A stretch of DNA of 64,000 bases from Agromyces cavernae (lineage in GTDB: Bacteria > Actinomycetota > Actinomycetes > Actinomycetales > Microbacteriaceae). This document shows, piece after piece, positions 1-6,781 of this stretch (the stretch's first letter is position 1; each line of letters opens with the position of its first letter). The stretch is taken from NCBI RefSeq assembly GCF_021044935.1, contig NZ_JAJNMP010000003.1, positions 806,001 through 870,000 of the forward strand, in the 5' to 3' direction. The translations under genes were made by a program, and so were the position numbers. The notes below the pieces were generated by a model. It did no database searches. It had not been told where the DNA came from and saw only the letters and a list, made by a program, of their open reading frames with translations.

Positions 1-1
1 G

Positions 2-955
2 GCCGAGGCGCTCGCCCGCGCGGGCGTCGTCCCCGGTTCGACCGTCACCGTCGGCACCGGCGATGCAGCGATCGAGTACACCTGGCCTGCCCCCTCGGAC
101 GCGGCCGACTCGGTCGCGCCCGCGGGCCAGACCATCGCACTCTCGGGGCAGGGAACCCACCTCGCCCTGCTCGCCTCGGCGGCCTCGGGCGGCGGGGTCA
201 ACCCCGAGCTCGAGCTGCACTACACCGACGGCACCGTCTCGAAGCAGAGCGTGTACTTCCCGAACTGGCTGCTGCAGGCGTCGGGGCTGGGCGGCTCGAG
301 CGTCGCGATCACCTCGCTCGGGCGCAACAGCGCAACGAACCCCGCGGTGTACGAGTACCCGACGGGCAGGTACCAGGTGTACTCGAACCTGCTGCGCCTG
401 AACCCGGCGAAGGAGCTCGCGTACGTCGTGCTGCCGACGGAGTCGCGGCTCAAGATCTTCGACTGGCAGGTCGTCGATCAGCCGCTGCCGACGCCGCCGA
501 GCGGCACGGTGTTCGCCTCGGAGCTGTCGTGGCTGAGCGCCACGAACGGCTGGGGGGTCATCGGCAAGAACGTGGCGAACAAGGACGCCGCGAACTCGCC
601 CGACCTGCCGCTCGCGATCAACTACACCGATCCTGAGACGGGTGAGCGGCCGACGTACGCGAAGGGCCTCGGCGTGCACGCGCTTTCGAAGATCACGTAC
701 TACGTGGGCGGGGCGTGCAGCGCCTTCACCGCGGAGGTGGGGCTCGAGGCGGGCTTCGCCGGCAACGTGATCTTCAAGGTCGACGCCGACGGGGTCAACC
801 GCTACCAGTCGCGAACGTTCACGCCCGGGTTCGCGCCCGAGTCGGTGAACGTCGACCTCGAGGGGGCGCAGTACGTCGACCTGATCGTCGAGGCACCGGG
901 CAGCATCAACGGCGCCCACGGCGTGTGGGGCGACGCGAAGTTCGTCTGCGACTGA
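2..955 (+). CDS. Secreted glycosidase-like protein, C-terminal part with NPCBM domain (5' truncated)
   Basis: The gene enters from the left edge, so the start, any signal peptide and any catalytic domain are outside the window; 317 residues are visible. The first ~150 residues are beta-rich and resemble the sandwich modules found at the C-terminus of secreted actinobacterial glycosidases (pattern HLALLAS..YTDGT..FPNW). Residues ~168-317 match an NPCBM carbohydrate-binding module, with YAKGLGVHALSKI and GFAGNVIFKVDADG and two cysteines (GACSAF, final FVCD) that may pair. It probably helps anchor an extracellular enzyme to glycan. It converges on the isomerase gene and is separated from it by a strong hairpin, so it is probably not in the arabinan regulon. 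The catalytic family cannot be named from this fragment. Confidence 0.75.
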   Translation, partial: AEALARAGVVPGSTVTVGTGDAAIEYTWPAPSDAADSVAPAGQTIALSGQGTHLALLASAASGGGVNPELELHYTDGTVSKQSVYFPNWLLQASGLGGSSVAITSLGRNSATNPAVYEYPTGRYQVYSNLLRLNPAKELAYVVLPTESRLKIFDWQVVDQPLPTPPSGTVFASELSWLSATNGWGVIGKNVANKDAANSPDLPLAINYTDPETGERPTYAKGLGVHALSKITYYVGGACSAFTAEVGLEAGFAGNVIFKVDADGVNRYQSRTFTPGFAPESVNVDLEGAQYVDLIVEAPGSINGAHGVWGDAKFVCD

Positions 956-977
956 GGCTCGTCTGCGACTGAGGCAT
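944..977 (+). repeat. 17-bp tandem duplication containing the stop codon
   Basis: GTCTGCGACTGAGGCTC (944-960) is followed directly by GTCTGCGACTGAGGCAT (961-977), with 15 of 17 positions shared. The stop TGA at 953-955 therefore recurs 17 bp downstream. It looks like a local slippage duplication at the end of the NPCBM gene. Confidence 0.85.
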
Positions 978-985
978 CCCGCCTC

Positions 986-1018
986 CGAGGGGCCCGCGCG
1001 AATCGCGCGGGCCCCTCG
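986..1018. terminator. Bidirectional terminator-like hairpin
   Basis: A perfect 15-bp stem (986-1000 with 1004-1018) has a 3-nt loop AAT. It sits between the convergent NPCBM gene (+) and isomerase gene (-). No T-tract is present, as is common for actinobacterial terminators. Confidence 0.8.
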
Positions 1019-1031
1019 TGCGTGCGCGGGG

Positions 1032-2666
1032 TCAGAGCGAGACGGCTCCCACGAGGTTGACCTTCACGCCGAGGCGATCGAGCATCGCGGCCTTCGCGAC
1101 GAGCGCCTTGTCGGCGGTGTCGGCGTCGGGTGCGTAGACGAGCTGGGCGTGGTTCGCCTTGTGCCGTGCCATGAACTGGTCGCGGCTGACCTCGTGCAGC
1201 ACGACGTGCGCGATCGGCCACTCGGGGTTCGTGGCGTCCTTGCGTCGCTGCGTCTCCTCGGCCGGCAACTCGACGACGGTGCCGCGGAAGAGGTCGGCCT
1301 GCAGCACGCCGTCGGCGATGAACACCCGGGAGAGCACGACCTCGCCCGGCTTCGACACCCCGTTGACGGTCGAACCGCCTGCGGGGAAGAACACCGGGTC
1401 CTGCCGCCAGCCCTCGGCGTGCTGCCACCCGCCGAGGTGCGAGCCGGGCACCGAGCCCGAGATCTCGTACACCCAGACGAACTCGCCGCCGAACTCCTCG
1501 CCCCAGCGCACGTCGTGCAGGGTGTTGTCGGGCACGAGACCCATCGCCCGCCAGATGCGGTCGGTGACGAGCGCGTCGACCGCGACACCCTCGTCGGCCT
1601 CGTTGAAGTGCGGGAAGGCGCGGCCCTCGTGCAGCACACGCGAGCCGTCGCGCGACGCTACCGGCGGGCGCTCGGTCGTGTTGAGCAGGCCCTCGGCCAG
1701 GTCGGACGCCGGCACGAGGTCCTTCAGCCCCTGCTGGTACTGGATGCCGACCGCGTCGAGCCCGAAGTCGTCGGAGATGCGCAGCGCCGCGATGTACATC
1801 TTGTACTGCCAGCGCAGCTGTGCCTCGGTGAGCTCGGTCGCCTCGTCGGTGCCGAGCTTGAAGCTCATGCCGCGCTCGGCGAGCCAGTCGCCCACCGCAT
1901 CGGCCTCGTCATCGCCCACCCTCAGCATCTCGGCGTACAGAGCCGACTGCGAGAGCCGCTCCTTGTAGATGCCGAGCCCGTTCAGCAGTTCGTCGTCGAA
2001 GATCGCGTTGTACATACCCATGCAACCCTCGTCGAAGATGCCGATGATCGCCTTGTCGGCGAGCAGTTCGTCGGCGAGCGCCCGGCCGAGTTCGACCTCG
2101 GGGGTGTCGGGAAGCTCGGGCAGCGGGCGCACGTGCGAGGCGTCGTGCTCGATGCGGCCGGTCTCGATCCATTCGCGCAGGCCTTGCGTGAACCACTCGT
2201 CGGTGAAGTCGACCGACCAGATCGTCGAGTAGTCCTTGCCCATCTTGGTGAGGCCGGCGTTGAGGCCGAGGAGGCCGACGAGGCCGGGCCAGTCGCCCGC
2301 GAAGTTCGCGACGGTGAGGATCGGGCCCCGGTGGGTGCGCAGCCCCGCGAGCACGTGGTGCGAGTACTGCCACACCGCCTCTGCGACGATGAGGGGCGCG
2401 TCGACCGGGATGCCCTTGAAGACCTCGAGCCCCATGCGCTGGCTCGAGATGAAGCCGTGCCCCGTCGCGGGATCGACGCCGTTGGCGCGCACCACGCTCC
2501 AGCCGAGCTCGCCGAGCGCGGCGGTGACATCGGCCTCCATCGCGGCCTGCGTCGGCCACCCGGCCGTGTTCGCCGACTCGCGGAGGTCGCCCGACGCGAT
2601 CAGGTAGGCGGTGTTCGGCTCGGCCGCCGGGCGGGCCGCCGGCTTCGGGAGCGTGTACTGGGTCAT
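1032..2666 (-). CDS. fucI: L-fucose/D-arabinose isomerase family (FucI), predicted D-arabinose isomerase
   Basis: A 544-residue aldose-ketose isomerase. The strongest family signature is FDEGCMGMYNAIFDDELLN followed by LGIYKERLSQSALYAEM, which is characteristic of the Mn-dependent FucI fold. A C-terminal KANHAQLVYA segment contains the histidine expected near the metal site. E. coli FucI is about 590 residues, so this copy is slightly short. FucI enzymes act on L-fucose and on its stereochemical analogue D-arabinose (giving D-ribulose). No fuculose-phosphate aldolase or fucosidase lies nearby, and D-arabinan-type hydrolases do, so D-arabinose is the more likely substrate. The start ATG at 2666 follows an AGGAGG site. 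It is last in the kinase-small ORF-isomerase operon and its start overlaps the small ORF stop by ATGA. The family call is firm; the substrate is inference. Confidence 0.8.
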   Translation of the reverse strand: MTQYTLPKPAARPAAEPNTAYLIASGDLRESANTAGWPTQAAMEADVTAALGELGWSVVRANGVDPATGHGFISSQRMGLEVFKGIPVDAPLIVAEAVWQYSHHVLAGLRTHRGPILTVANFAGDWPGLVGLLGLNAGLTKMGKDYSTIWSVDFTDEWFTQGLREWIETGRIEHDASHVRPLPELPDTPEVELGRALADELLADKAIIGIFDEGCMGMYNAIFDDELLNGLGIYKERLSQSALYAEMLRVGDDEADAVGDWLAERGMSFKLGTDEATELTEAQLRWQYKMYIAALRISDDFGLDAVGIQYQQGLKDLVPASDLAEGLLNTTERPPVASRDGSRVLHEGRAFPHFNEADEGVAVDALVTDRIWRAMGLVPDNTLHDVRWGEEFGGEFVWVYEISGSVPGSHLGGWQHAEGWRQDPVFFPAGGSTVNGVSKPGEVVLSRVFIADGVLQADLFRGTVVELPAEETQRRKDATNPEWPIAHVVLHEVSRDQFMARHKANHAQLVYAPDADTADKALVAKAAMLDRLGVKVNLVGAVSL

Positions 2667-2791
2667 ATTGCCTCCTGGCTGGGGGTTGCACGTCGGTTCG
2701 GGAAGAGGTTCACGGTGGCGGACTCACCGGTCGCGAGTCGGATGCCTCGGGCGCGACGGGTGGCGTTCGGGCGGGCCTGCAGCGGGGTCAT
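2663..2791 (-). CDS. Small 42-residue ORF coupled to kinase and isomerase genes
   Basis: A 42-codon frame fills the gap between the FGGY kinase and the isomerase. Its ATG (2791-2789) overlaps the kinase stop as ATGA, and its own stop (2665-2663) overlaps the isomerase ATG as ATGA. A GGAG lies about 6 nt upstream of its start, and the isomerase ribosome-binding site lies inside its last codons. The peptide is arginine-rich (8 Arg), has no signal peptide or membrane segment, and matches nothing I recognise. It may be a real small protein or a leader whose translation couples the two enzyme genes. Confidence 0.5.
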   Translation of the reverse strand: MTPLQARPNATRRARGIRLATGESATVNLFPNRRATPSQEAI

Positions 2792-4290
2792 GCGCGGCTC
2801 CGTTGCTCGGCGGCGAGTTCGTGCACGACGGACTTGCTCGCCTCGTAGAGCCGCAGGTAGCGGTCGAAGAGCGCGTCGTACCGCTCGCGGGTCGCGGAAT
2901 CGGGGGTGATCGTTCGGATCACGGGGTTCCATTCGGTGATCAGCGGCAGCGCGGCACCCGCTCGCTCGGCCACGGCCGCGGCGGCGAGGAAGGCCGCTCC
3001 GTAGCTCGCCCCGATCGTGATCGCGGGCACCTCCTGCACGAGCCCCGTGACATCCGACACGATCTGCAGCCAGAGTTCGCCCTGCGTGCCGCCGCCGACC
3101 GCGACGATGCGGCGCAGGTCCGCACCCGCGGCGCGCATCGTCTCGACGTTGTGCCGCACACCGAGCGCGGTCGCCTCGAGCGCCGAGCGGTACAGGTCGC
3201 CTCTGCCGTGCTCGAGGGTGAGCCCGGCGATGACGCCGCGCGCGTCGGGGTCTTGGATCGGCGTGCGTTCCCCCGCGAAGTACGGCAGCGTGACGAGCCC
3301 GCGCGCACCCGGACCCGATTCGGCGGCCTCGGCGAGCAGCTGCGGATAGTCGGCGTCGGTGAGCCCCGCGATCCACGCGGTGAGGGCTCCCGAGGTCGAG
3401 AGCCCGCCTGCGAGGTTGCGCGTGCCGGGGAACGCGCCGGCCGTCGTCCACATCGACGGCGTGCGCAGTGTCTCGTCGCCCGTCGCGACGAGGAACATCG
3501 TGGTGCCGTACATCAGCATGAGGTCGCCGACCTCATGCGCGCCGACGCTCACGGCCTCGGTCCACGCGTCGATCGTGCCGACGATGACGGGCGTGCCCTC
3601 GGCGAGCCCGGTGGTCGCGGCGGCCTCGGCGGTCACGCCCCCCGCGATGTCGCCGGCCCAGGCGAGCGGGGGCGCCTCGACCGGTGCCGCATAGCGTTGC
3701 CACCAGGACTCGTGCCATGCCTCGGCCTCGACGTCGTAGAGCGGCGAGGTCTGGCTGGCCGACTGGTGGTCGAGCACGTAGGCGCCGGTCAGCTTGCGGG
3801 CGAGCCACGACGCCGGCATGTAGAGACGACGGGCACGCGCCCAGGCTTCGGGTTCCTCATCGGCGACCCAGGCGATCTTCGCCCCGGCGGCCTGCGAGCT
3901 GAGCTGCGATCCGCCGACGCGTGCGATCTCGTCGACGCCGAGGTCGGTGTTCATGCGGTCGATCTGCTCGCCGGCACGGGTGTCGACGCCGTAGAGGATC
4001 GCGGGTCGCACGGGGACGTCGTCGTCGTCGCAGAGCAGCACGCACGGGCCCATGCCGCTGATGCCGACACCAGCGACCGAGGCATCCGGGACCGTCTCGA
4101 GCAGTTCGCGGGCGAGCGAGACGAACTCGCTCCACCAGACCGTCGCGTCCATCTCGACCCAGCCGCTGCGCGGGCGGTCGACCTCGTGCTGACGGGTCGC
4201 GGAGGCGAGCAGGGTGCCGTCGGCGGCGACGAGCACACCCTTGCTGCTGGATGTGCCGATGTCGACCCCGAGGGTGCATCGCATCGACAT
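2788..4290 (-). CDS. FGGY-family carbohydrate kinase, predicted D-ribulokinase
   Basis: A 500-residue sugar kinase of the xylulokinase/fuculokinase type. The N-terminal phosphate-binding motif is LGVDIGTSSSKGVL (residues ~7-20), and the C-terminal FGGY domain carries the adenosine motif VGGGTQGELWLQIVSDVTG with the typical GAAFLA segment after it. Length is normal for the family. It is first in an operon with the small ORF and the FucI-type isomerase, so it should phosphorylate the ketose that enzyme makes. Without a ketose-1-phosphate aldolase nearby, phosphorylation at C5 of D-ribulose, giving D-ribulose-5-phosphate, is the simplest route. A promoter with an embedded operator lies just upstream (4330-4358), and a GAGGAGGAAC site precedes the ATG. 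The exact ketose is inferred. Confidence 0.8.
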   Translation of the reverse strand: MSMRCTLGVDIGTSSSKGVLVAADGTLLASATRQHEVDRPRSGWVEMDATVWWSEFVSLARELLETVPDASVAGVGISGMGPCVLLCDDDDVPVRPAILYGVDTRAGEQIDRMNTDLGVDEIARVGGSQLSSQAAGAKIAWVADEEPEAWARARRLYMPASWLARKLTGAYVLDHQSASQTSPLYDVEAEAWHESWWQRYAAPVEAPPLAWAGDIAGGVTAEAAATTGLAEGTPVIVGTIDAWTEAVSVGAHEVGDLMLMYGTTMFLVATGDETLRTPSMWTTAGAFPGTRNLAGGLSTSGALTAWIAGLTDADYPQLLAEAAESGPGARGLVTLPYFAGERTPIQDPDARGVIAGLTLEHGRGDLYRSALEATALGVRHNVETMRAAGADLRRIVAVGGGTQGELWLQIVSDVTGLVQEVPAITIGASYGAAFLAAAAVAERAGAALPLITEWNPVIRTITPDSATRERYDALFDRYLRLYEASKSVVHELAAEQRSRA

Positions 4291-4329
4291 GGCGTTCCTC
4301 CTCGATCACCGTCGCCCAAGTCTGCGGTC

Positions 4330-4358
4330 ACTCTATGCGAAATCGATTTCATGATCAA
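4330..4358 (-). promoter_or_regulatory. Promoter with LacI operator between -35 and -10 (kinase-isomerase operon)
   Basis: Read on the minus strand: -35 TTGATC (4358-4353), a 17-nt spacer, -10 TAGAGT (4335-4330). The spacer holds the perfect palindrome GAAATCGATTTC (4339-4350). Repressor bound there would block RNA polymerase. The expected transcript start is about 30 nt before the kinase ATG. Confidence 0.75.
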
Positions 4359-4486
4359 CCGCGATCGGATGTCCCGCCACGGCCGTCGGCGCACCGAGGC
4401 GCCGCTCCGTGGAGGACCCGATCGGCTCAAAGGTGCCGCTGGGAACACGAGCGACGGGAACTCCCCCGCCGAATGGGCACTCCGGC

Positions 4487-5470
4487 TCAGTCGGCCGATC
4501 GTGCCGGCTGCAGCTCGCCGCGCAACACCACCGTGCGAGCCGGCTGGTCGTCACCCGCGATGCGCTCGAGCAGCATCTTGGCCGCGGTCACTCCCATGTG
4601 GCGTGCCGGAAGCCTGACGAGCGTGACCGCACTCGGCGACAGGGTCGTGAAGGGCAGCGATCCGACGACGGCGACGCCGAGCTTCGGCGGCGTGAGCCCG
4701 CGCTCGGTGAGCACCTGGATCGCGCCGACGCCGAGCAGGTTGTTGCCGGCGACGACCGCATCGGGCGGCTCGGGCAGGGCCAGCAGCTCCTCCATCGCCT
4801 CACGCCCGCCGTCGACACGGAAGGTCGAGTACCGGAGCAGCTCGTCGGGGTCGGCGTCGGGGGACTGCCGCGCGATGACAGCGCGCCAGCCCTGAGCCCG
4901 CTCGTACGCGGTCTCGATCAGCTGCGGGCCGGTGATGCAGGCGATACGCCGGTAGCCGGCCCGCACCAGGTGCTCGGTCGCCGCCTGCCCCGCCGTGCGA
5001 TTGGCCATGATGACGCCGTCGATGTCGTAGCCCGTGCCCCGGTCGACCGCGACGACCGGGCGGCCGGCGGCCTGGATGTCATCGAGGTTCGTTTGATCGG
5101 AGGCTGCGGCGAGGATGACCCCGGCCATGTGCTCGGAGATCGCGATCTGGAGGTAGGTGGCCTCCTTCTCGAGCTGCGCATCGGTGTTGCAGAGCACGAC
5201 GGAGAAGCCCGCCTCCTGCGCGATGTCTTCGACGCCGCGAGCGAGTTCGGTGAAGTAGGGGTTCTCGATATCGGGGATCACGAGCGCGATCACCTCGGAC
5301 TCCTGCTTGCGCAAGGTGCGGGCCGTACGGTTCGGCGTGAACTTCAGCTGTCGCGCCGCCTCGCGCACCGCGGCGACCTTCTCGTCGGAGACGGCCACCC
5401 CGTTGAACACCCGTGAAACCGTCGCCGGCGAAACTCCCGCGAGCTTCGCCACTTCGTAGATCGTCGCCAT
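4487..5470 (-). CDS. LacI-family repressor of the D-arabinan-type regulon
   Basis: A 327-residue LacI/GalR regulator. The helix-turn-helix is at residues ~2-21 (TIYEVAKLAGVSPATVSRVF), with the hinge/minor-groove helix at NRTARTLRKQ and a periplasmic-binding-like sugar-sensing domain after residue ~60 (IALVIPDIENPYFTELARGV). I chose the ATG at 5470, which puts the HTH at the N-terminus; an in-frame ATG 33 nt upstream would add 11 low-complexity residues. It lies between the kinase-isomerase operon and the divergent GH172 gene. Four GAAATCGATTTC-type palindromes at these transcription units are the likely targets, including one in its own promoter region, so autoregulation is probable. Inducer: probably D-arabinose or an oligosaccharide (inference). 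Confidence 0.85.
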   Translation of the reverse strand: MATIYEVAKLAGVSPATVSRVFNGVAVSDEKVAAVREAARQLKFTPNRTARTLRKQESEVIALVIPDIENPYFTELARGVEDIAQEAGFSVVLCNTDAQLEKEATYLQIAISEHMAGVILAAASDQTNLDDIQAAGRPVVAVDRGTGYDIDGVIMANRTAGQAATEHLVRAGYRRIACITGPQLIETAYERAQGWRAVIARQSPDADPDELLRYSTFRVDGGREAMEELLALPEPPDAVVAGNNLLGVGAIQVLTERGLTPPKLGVAVVGSLPFTTLSPSAVTLVRLPARHMGVTAAKMLLERIAGDDQPARTVVLRGELQPARSAD

Positions 5471-5528
5471 GCGCCCTGCCCCTGCGCCGGCCCGCGTTGA
5501 CATGCCGGTGAGGCCACTTTACAGTGTT

Positions 5529-5540
5529 GAAATCGATTCC
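5529..5540. promoter_or_regulatory. LacI operator, lacI/GH172 divergent region
   Basis: GAAATCGATTCC differs at one base from the perfect palindrome GAAATCGATTTC found at three other sites of the regulon. It lies between the divergent LacI gene (start 5470) and GH172 gene (start 5590) and can serve both. On the minus strand a TAAAGT -10-like box follows it. Confidence 0.75.
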
Positions 5541-5589
5541 AGCGCGCGGGCGCCCCACGTGCTGCGCCGACACGAGGAAGTGGCTGAAC

Positions 5590-6723
5590 GTGAACTCCCT
5601 GCAACCGCCGAATCCCGACCTCTCGTCGATCGCCGCGATCGGGCCGCTGCAGACGCGGTCGATCTCGCCCGAGAACTTCGACGGCGCGAAGGGCGGCGGC
5701 GGCCGGGCAACCGAGGGCACCGGGGCATCCTGCGCCCGCGATCTCGGACCGGGCTGGAAGATCTCGCCGAGCGTCGACGTCAAGGCCGGCGAGACCTTCG
5801 ACCTCGCCACCATCGACGGCGCAGGCAAGATCACGCACATCTGGATCACGACGCACACCGACAACTGGCGCACGCTCATCCTGCGCGCCTACTGGGACGG
5901 CGCCGACGAGCCTGCGGTCGAAGTGCCCTACGGCGACTTCTTCTGCAACGGCTGGGGCGTGTTCGCACAGGTCAACTCGCAGGTCATCGCGGCGAACCCG
6001 CACGGCGGCTTCAACTCGTACTGGCCCATGCCGTTCAAGGAGGGCGCCCGGCTCACGATCGAGAACACCTCGGTCGTCGACGTGCGCGTGTACTACCAGG
6101 TGACGTACGAGATCGGCGGCGACTACACGAACGACGGCTATTTCCACGCGCAGTGGCGTCGCTCCAACCCCCTCGAGGAACTCGTGCCCCACACGATCCT
6201 CGAGGGCGTCGAGGGCCGGGGCCAGTACGTCGGCACCTACCTCGCCTGGGGCGTGAACTCCAACGGCTGGTGGGGCGAGGGCGAGATCAAGTTCTACCTC
6301 GACGACGACACCGACTACCCGACGATCTGCGGCACCGGCACCGAGGACTACTTCGGCGGAGCATGGAACTTCGACATCCCGGGCCAGGGCTACACCGCGT
6401 TCTCGACGCCGTACCTCGGCATGCCGCAGGTGATCCGGCCCGATGGTCTCTACGTCTCGCAGCAGCGCTTCGGCATGTACCGCTGGCACCTGCTCGACCC
6501 CATCCACTTCACCACCGGCCTGCCGAAGGTCGACATCCAGGCGCTCGGCTGGCGCAGCGGATGGCGCTACCTGCCCTTGCGCGACGACATCGCCTCGACC
6601 GCGATGTTCTACCTCGACCGGCCCACGGCTCGGCGTCCGAAGACCCCGACGGCCGACGACCTGGAGGTGCACCTCGGGACGGCGCCGGTCCCCGACCTCG
6701 GAGCGACGCCGCCGCGGGCCTGA
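5590..6723 (+). CDS. GH172 (DUF2961) glycoside hydrolase, predicted exo-alpha-D-arabinofuranosidase
   Basis: A 377-residue single-domain DUF2961/GH172 protein. The conserved core includes ITHIWITTHTDNWRTLILR, the segment GEGEIKFYLD and the signature CGTGTEDYFGGAWNF; acidic residues in the last two are the likely catalytic pair. GH172 members act on alpha-D-arabinofuranosides or the related alpha-D-fructofuranosides. There is no signal peptide, so it should work in the cytoplasm on imported oligosaccharides. I chose the GTG at 5590 because an ATG at 5524 would place the operator (5529-5540) inside the coding region and adds 22 residues unlike the family. A GAGGAA lies a little far upstream, so the start is not certain. 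It is divergent from the LacI repressor gene. Family firm; substrate from context. Confidence 0.82.
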   Translation: MNSLQPPNPDLSSIAAIGPLQTRSISPENFDGAKGGGGRATEGTGASCARDLGPGWKISPSVDVKAGETFDLATIDGAGKITHIWITTHTDNWRTLILRAYWDGADEPAVEVPYGDFFCNGWGVFAQVNSQVIAANPHGGFNSYWPMPFKEGARLTIENTSVVDVRVYYQVTYEIGGDYTNDGYFHAQWRRSNPLEELVPHTILEGVEGRGQYVGTYLAWGVNSNGWWGEGEIKFYLDDDTDYPTICGTGTEDYFGGAWNFDIPGQGYTAFSTPYLGMPQVIRPDGLYVSQQRFGMYRWHLLDPIHFTTGLPKVDIQALGWRSGWRYLPLRDDIASTAMFYLDRPTARRPKTPTADDLEVHLGTAPVPDLGATPPRA

Positions 6724-6737
6724 CGGCCCGCTCGAGT

Positions 6738-6766
6738 GCGGGCGACGCGCTCAGCGCGCCGCCCGC
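6738..6766. terminator. Bidirectional terminator-like hairpin
   Basis: GCGGGCG/CGCCCGC outer stem and CGCGC/GCGCG inner stem with a single A-C mismatch and a TCA loop. It sits between the convergent GH172 (+) and GH116 (-) genes and can end both transcripts. Confidence 0.75.
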
Positions 6767-6781
6767 TCTCCGTTGGGTCTC

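Noticed and set aside
1032-4290. Reading the isomerase/kinase pair as a plain L-fucose pathway
   Set aside because: No fuculose-phosphate aldolase, fucosidase or lactaldehyde enzyme is in the regulon, while GH183, GH172 and GH116 are; D-arabinose fits better. It is not excluded without assays.
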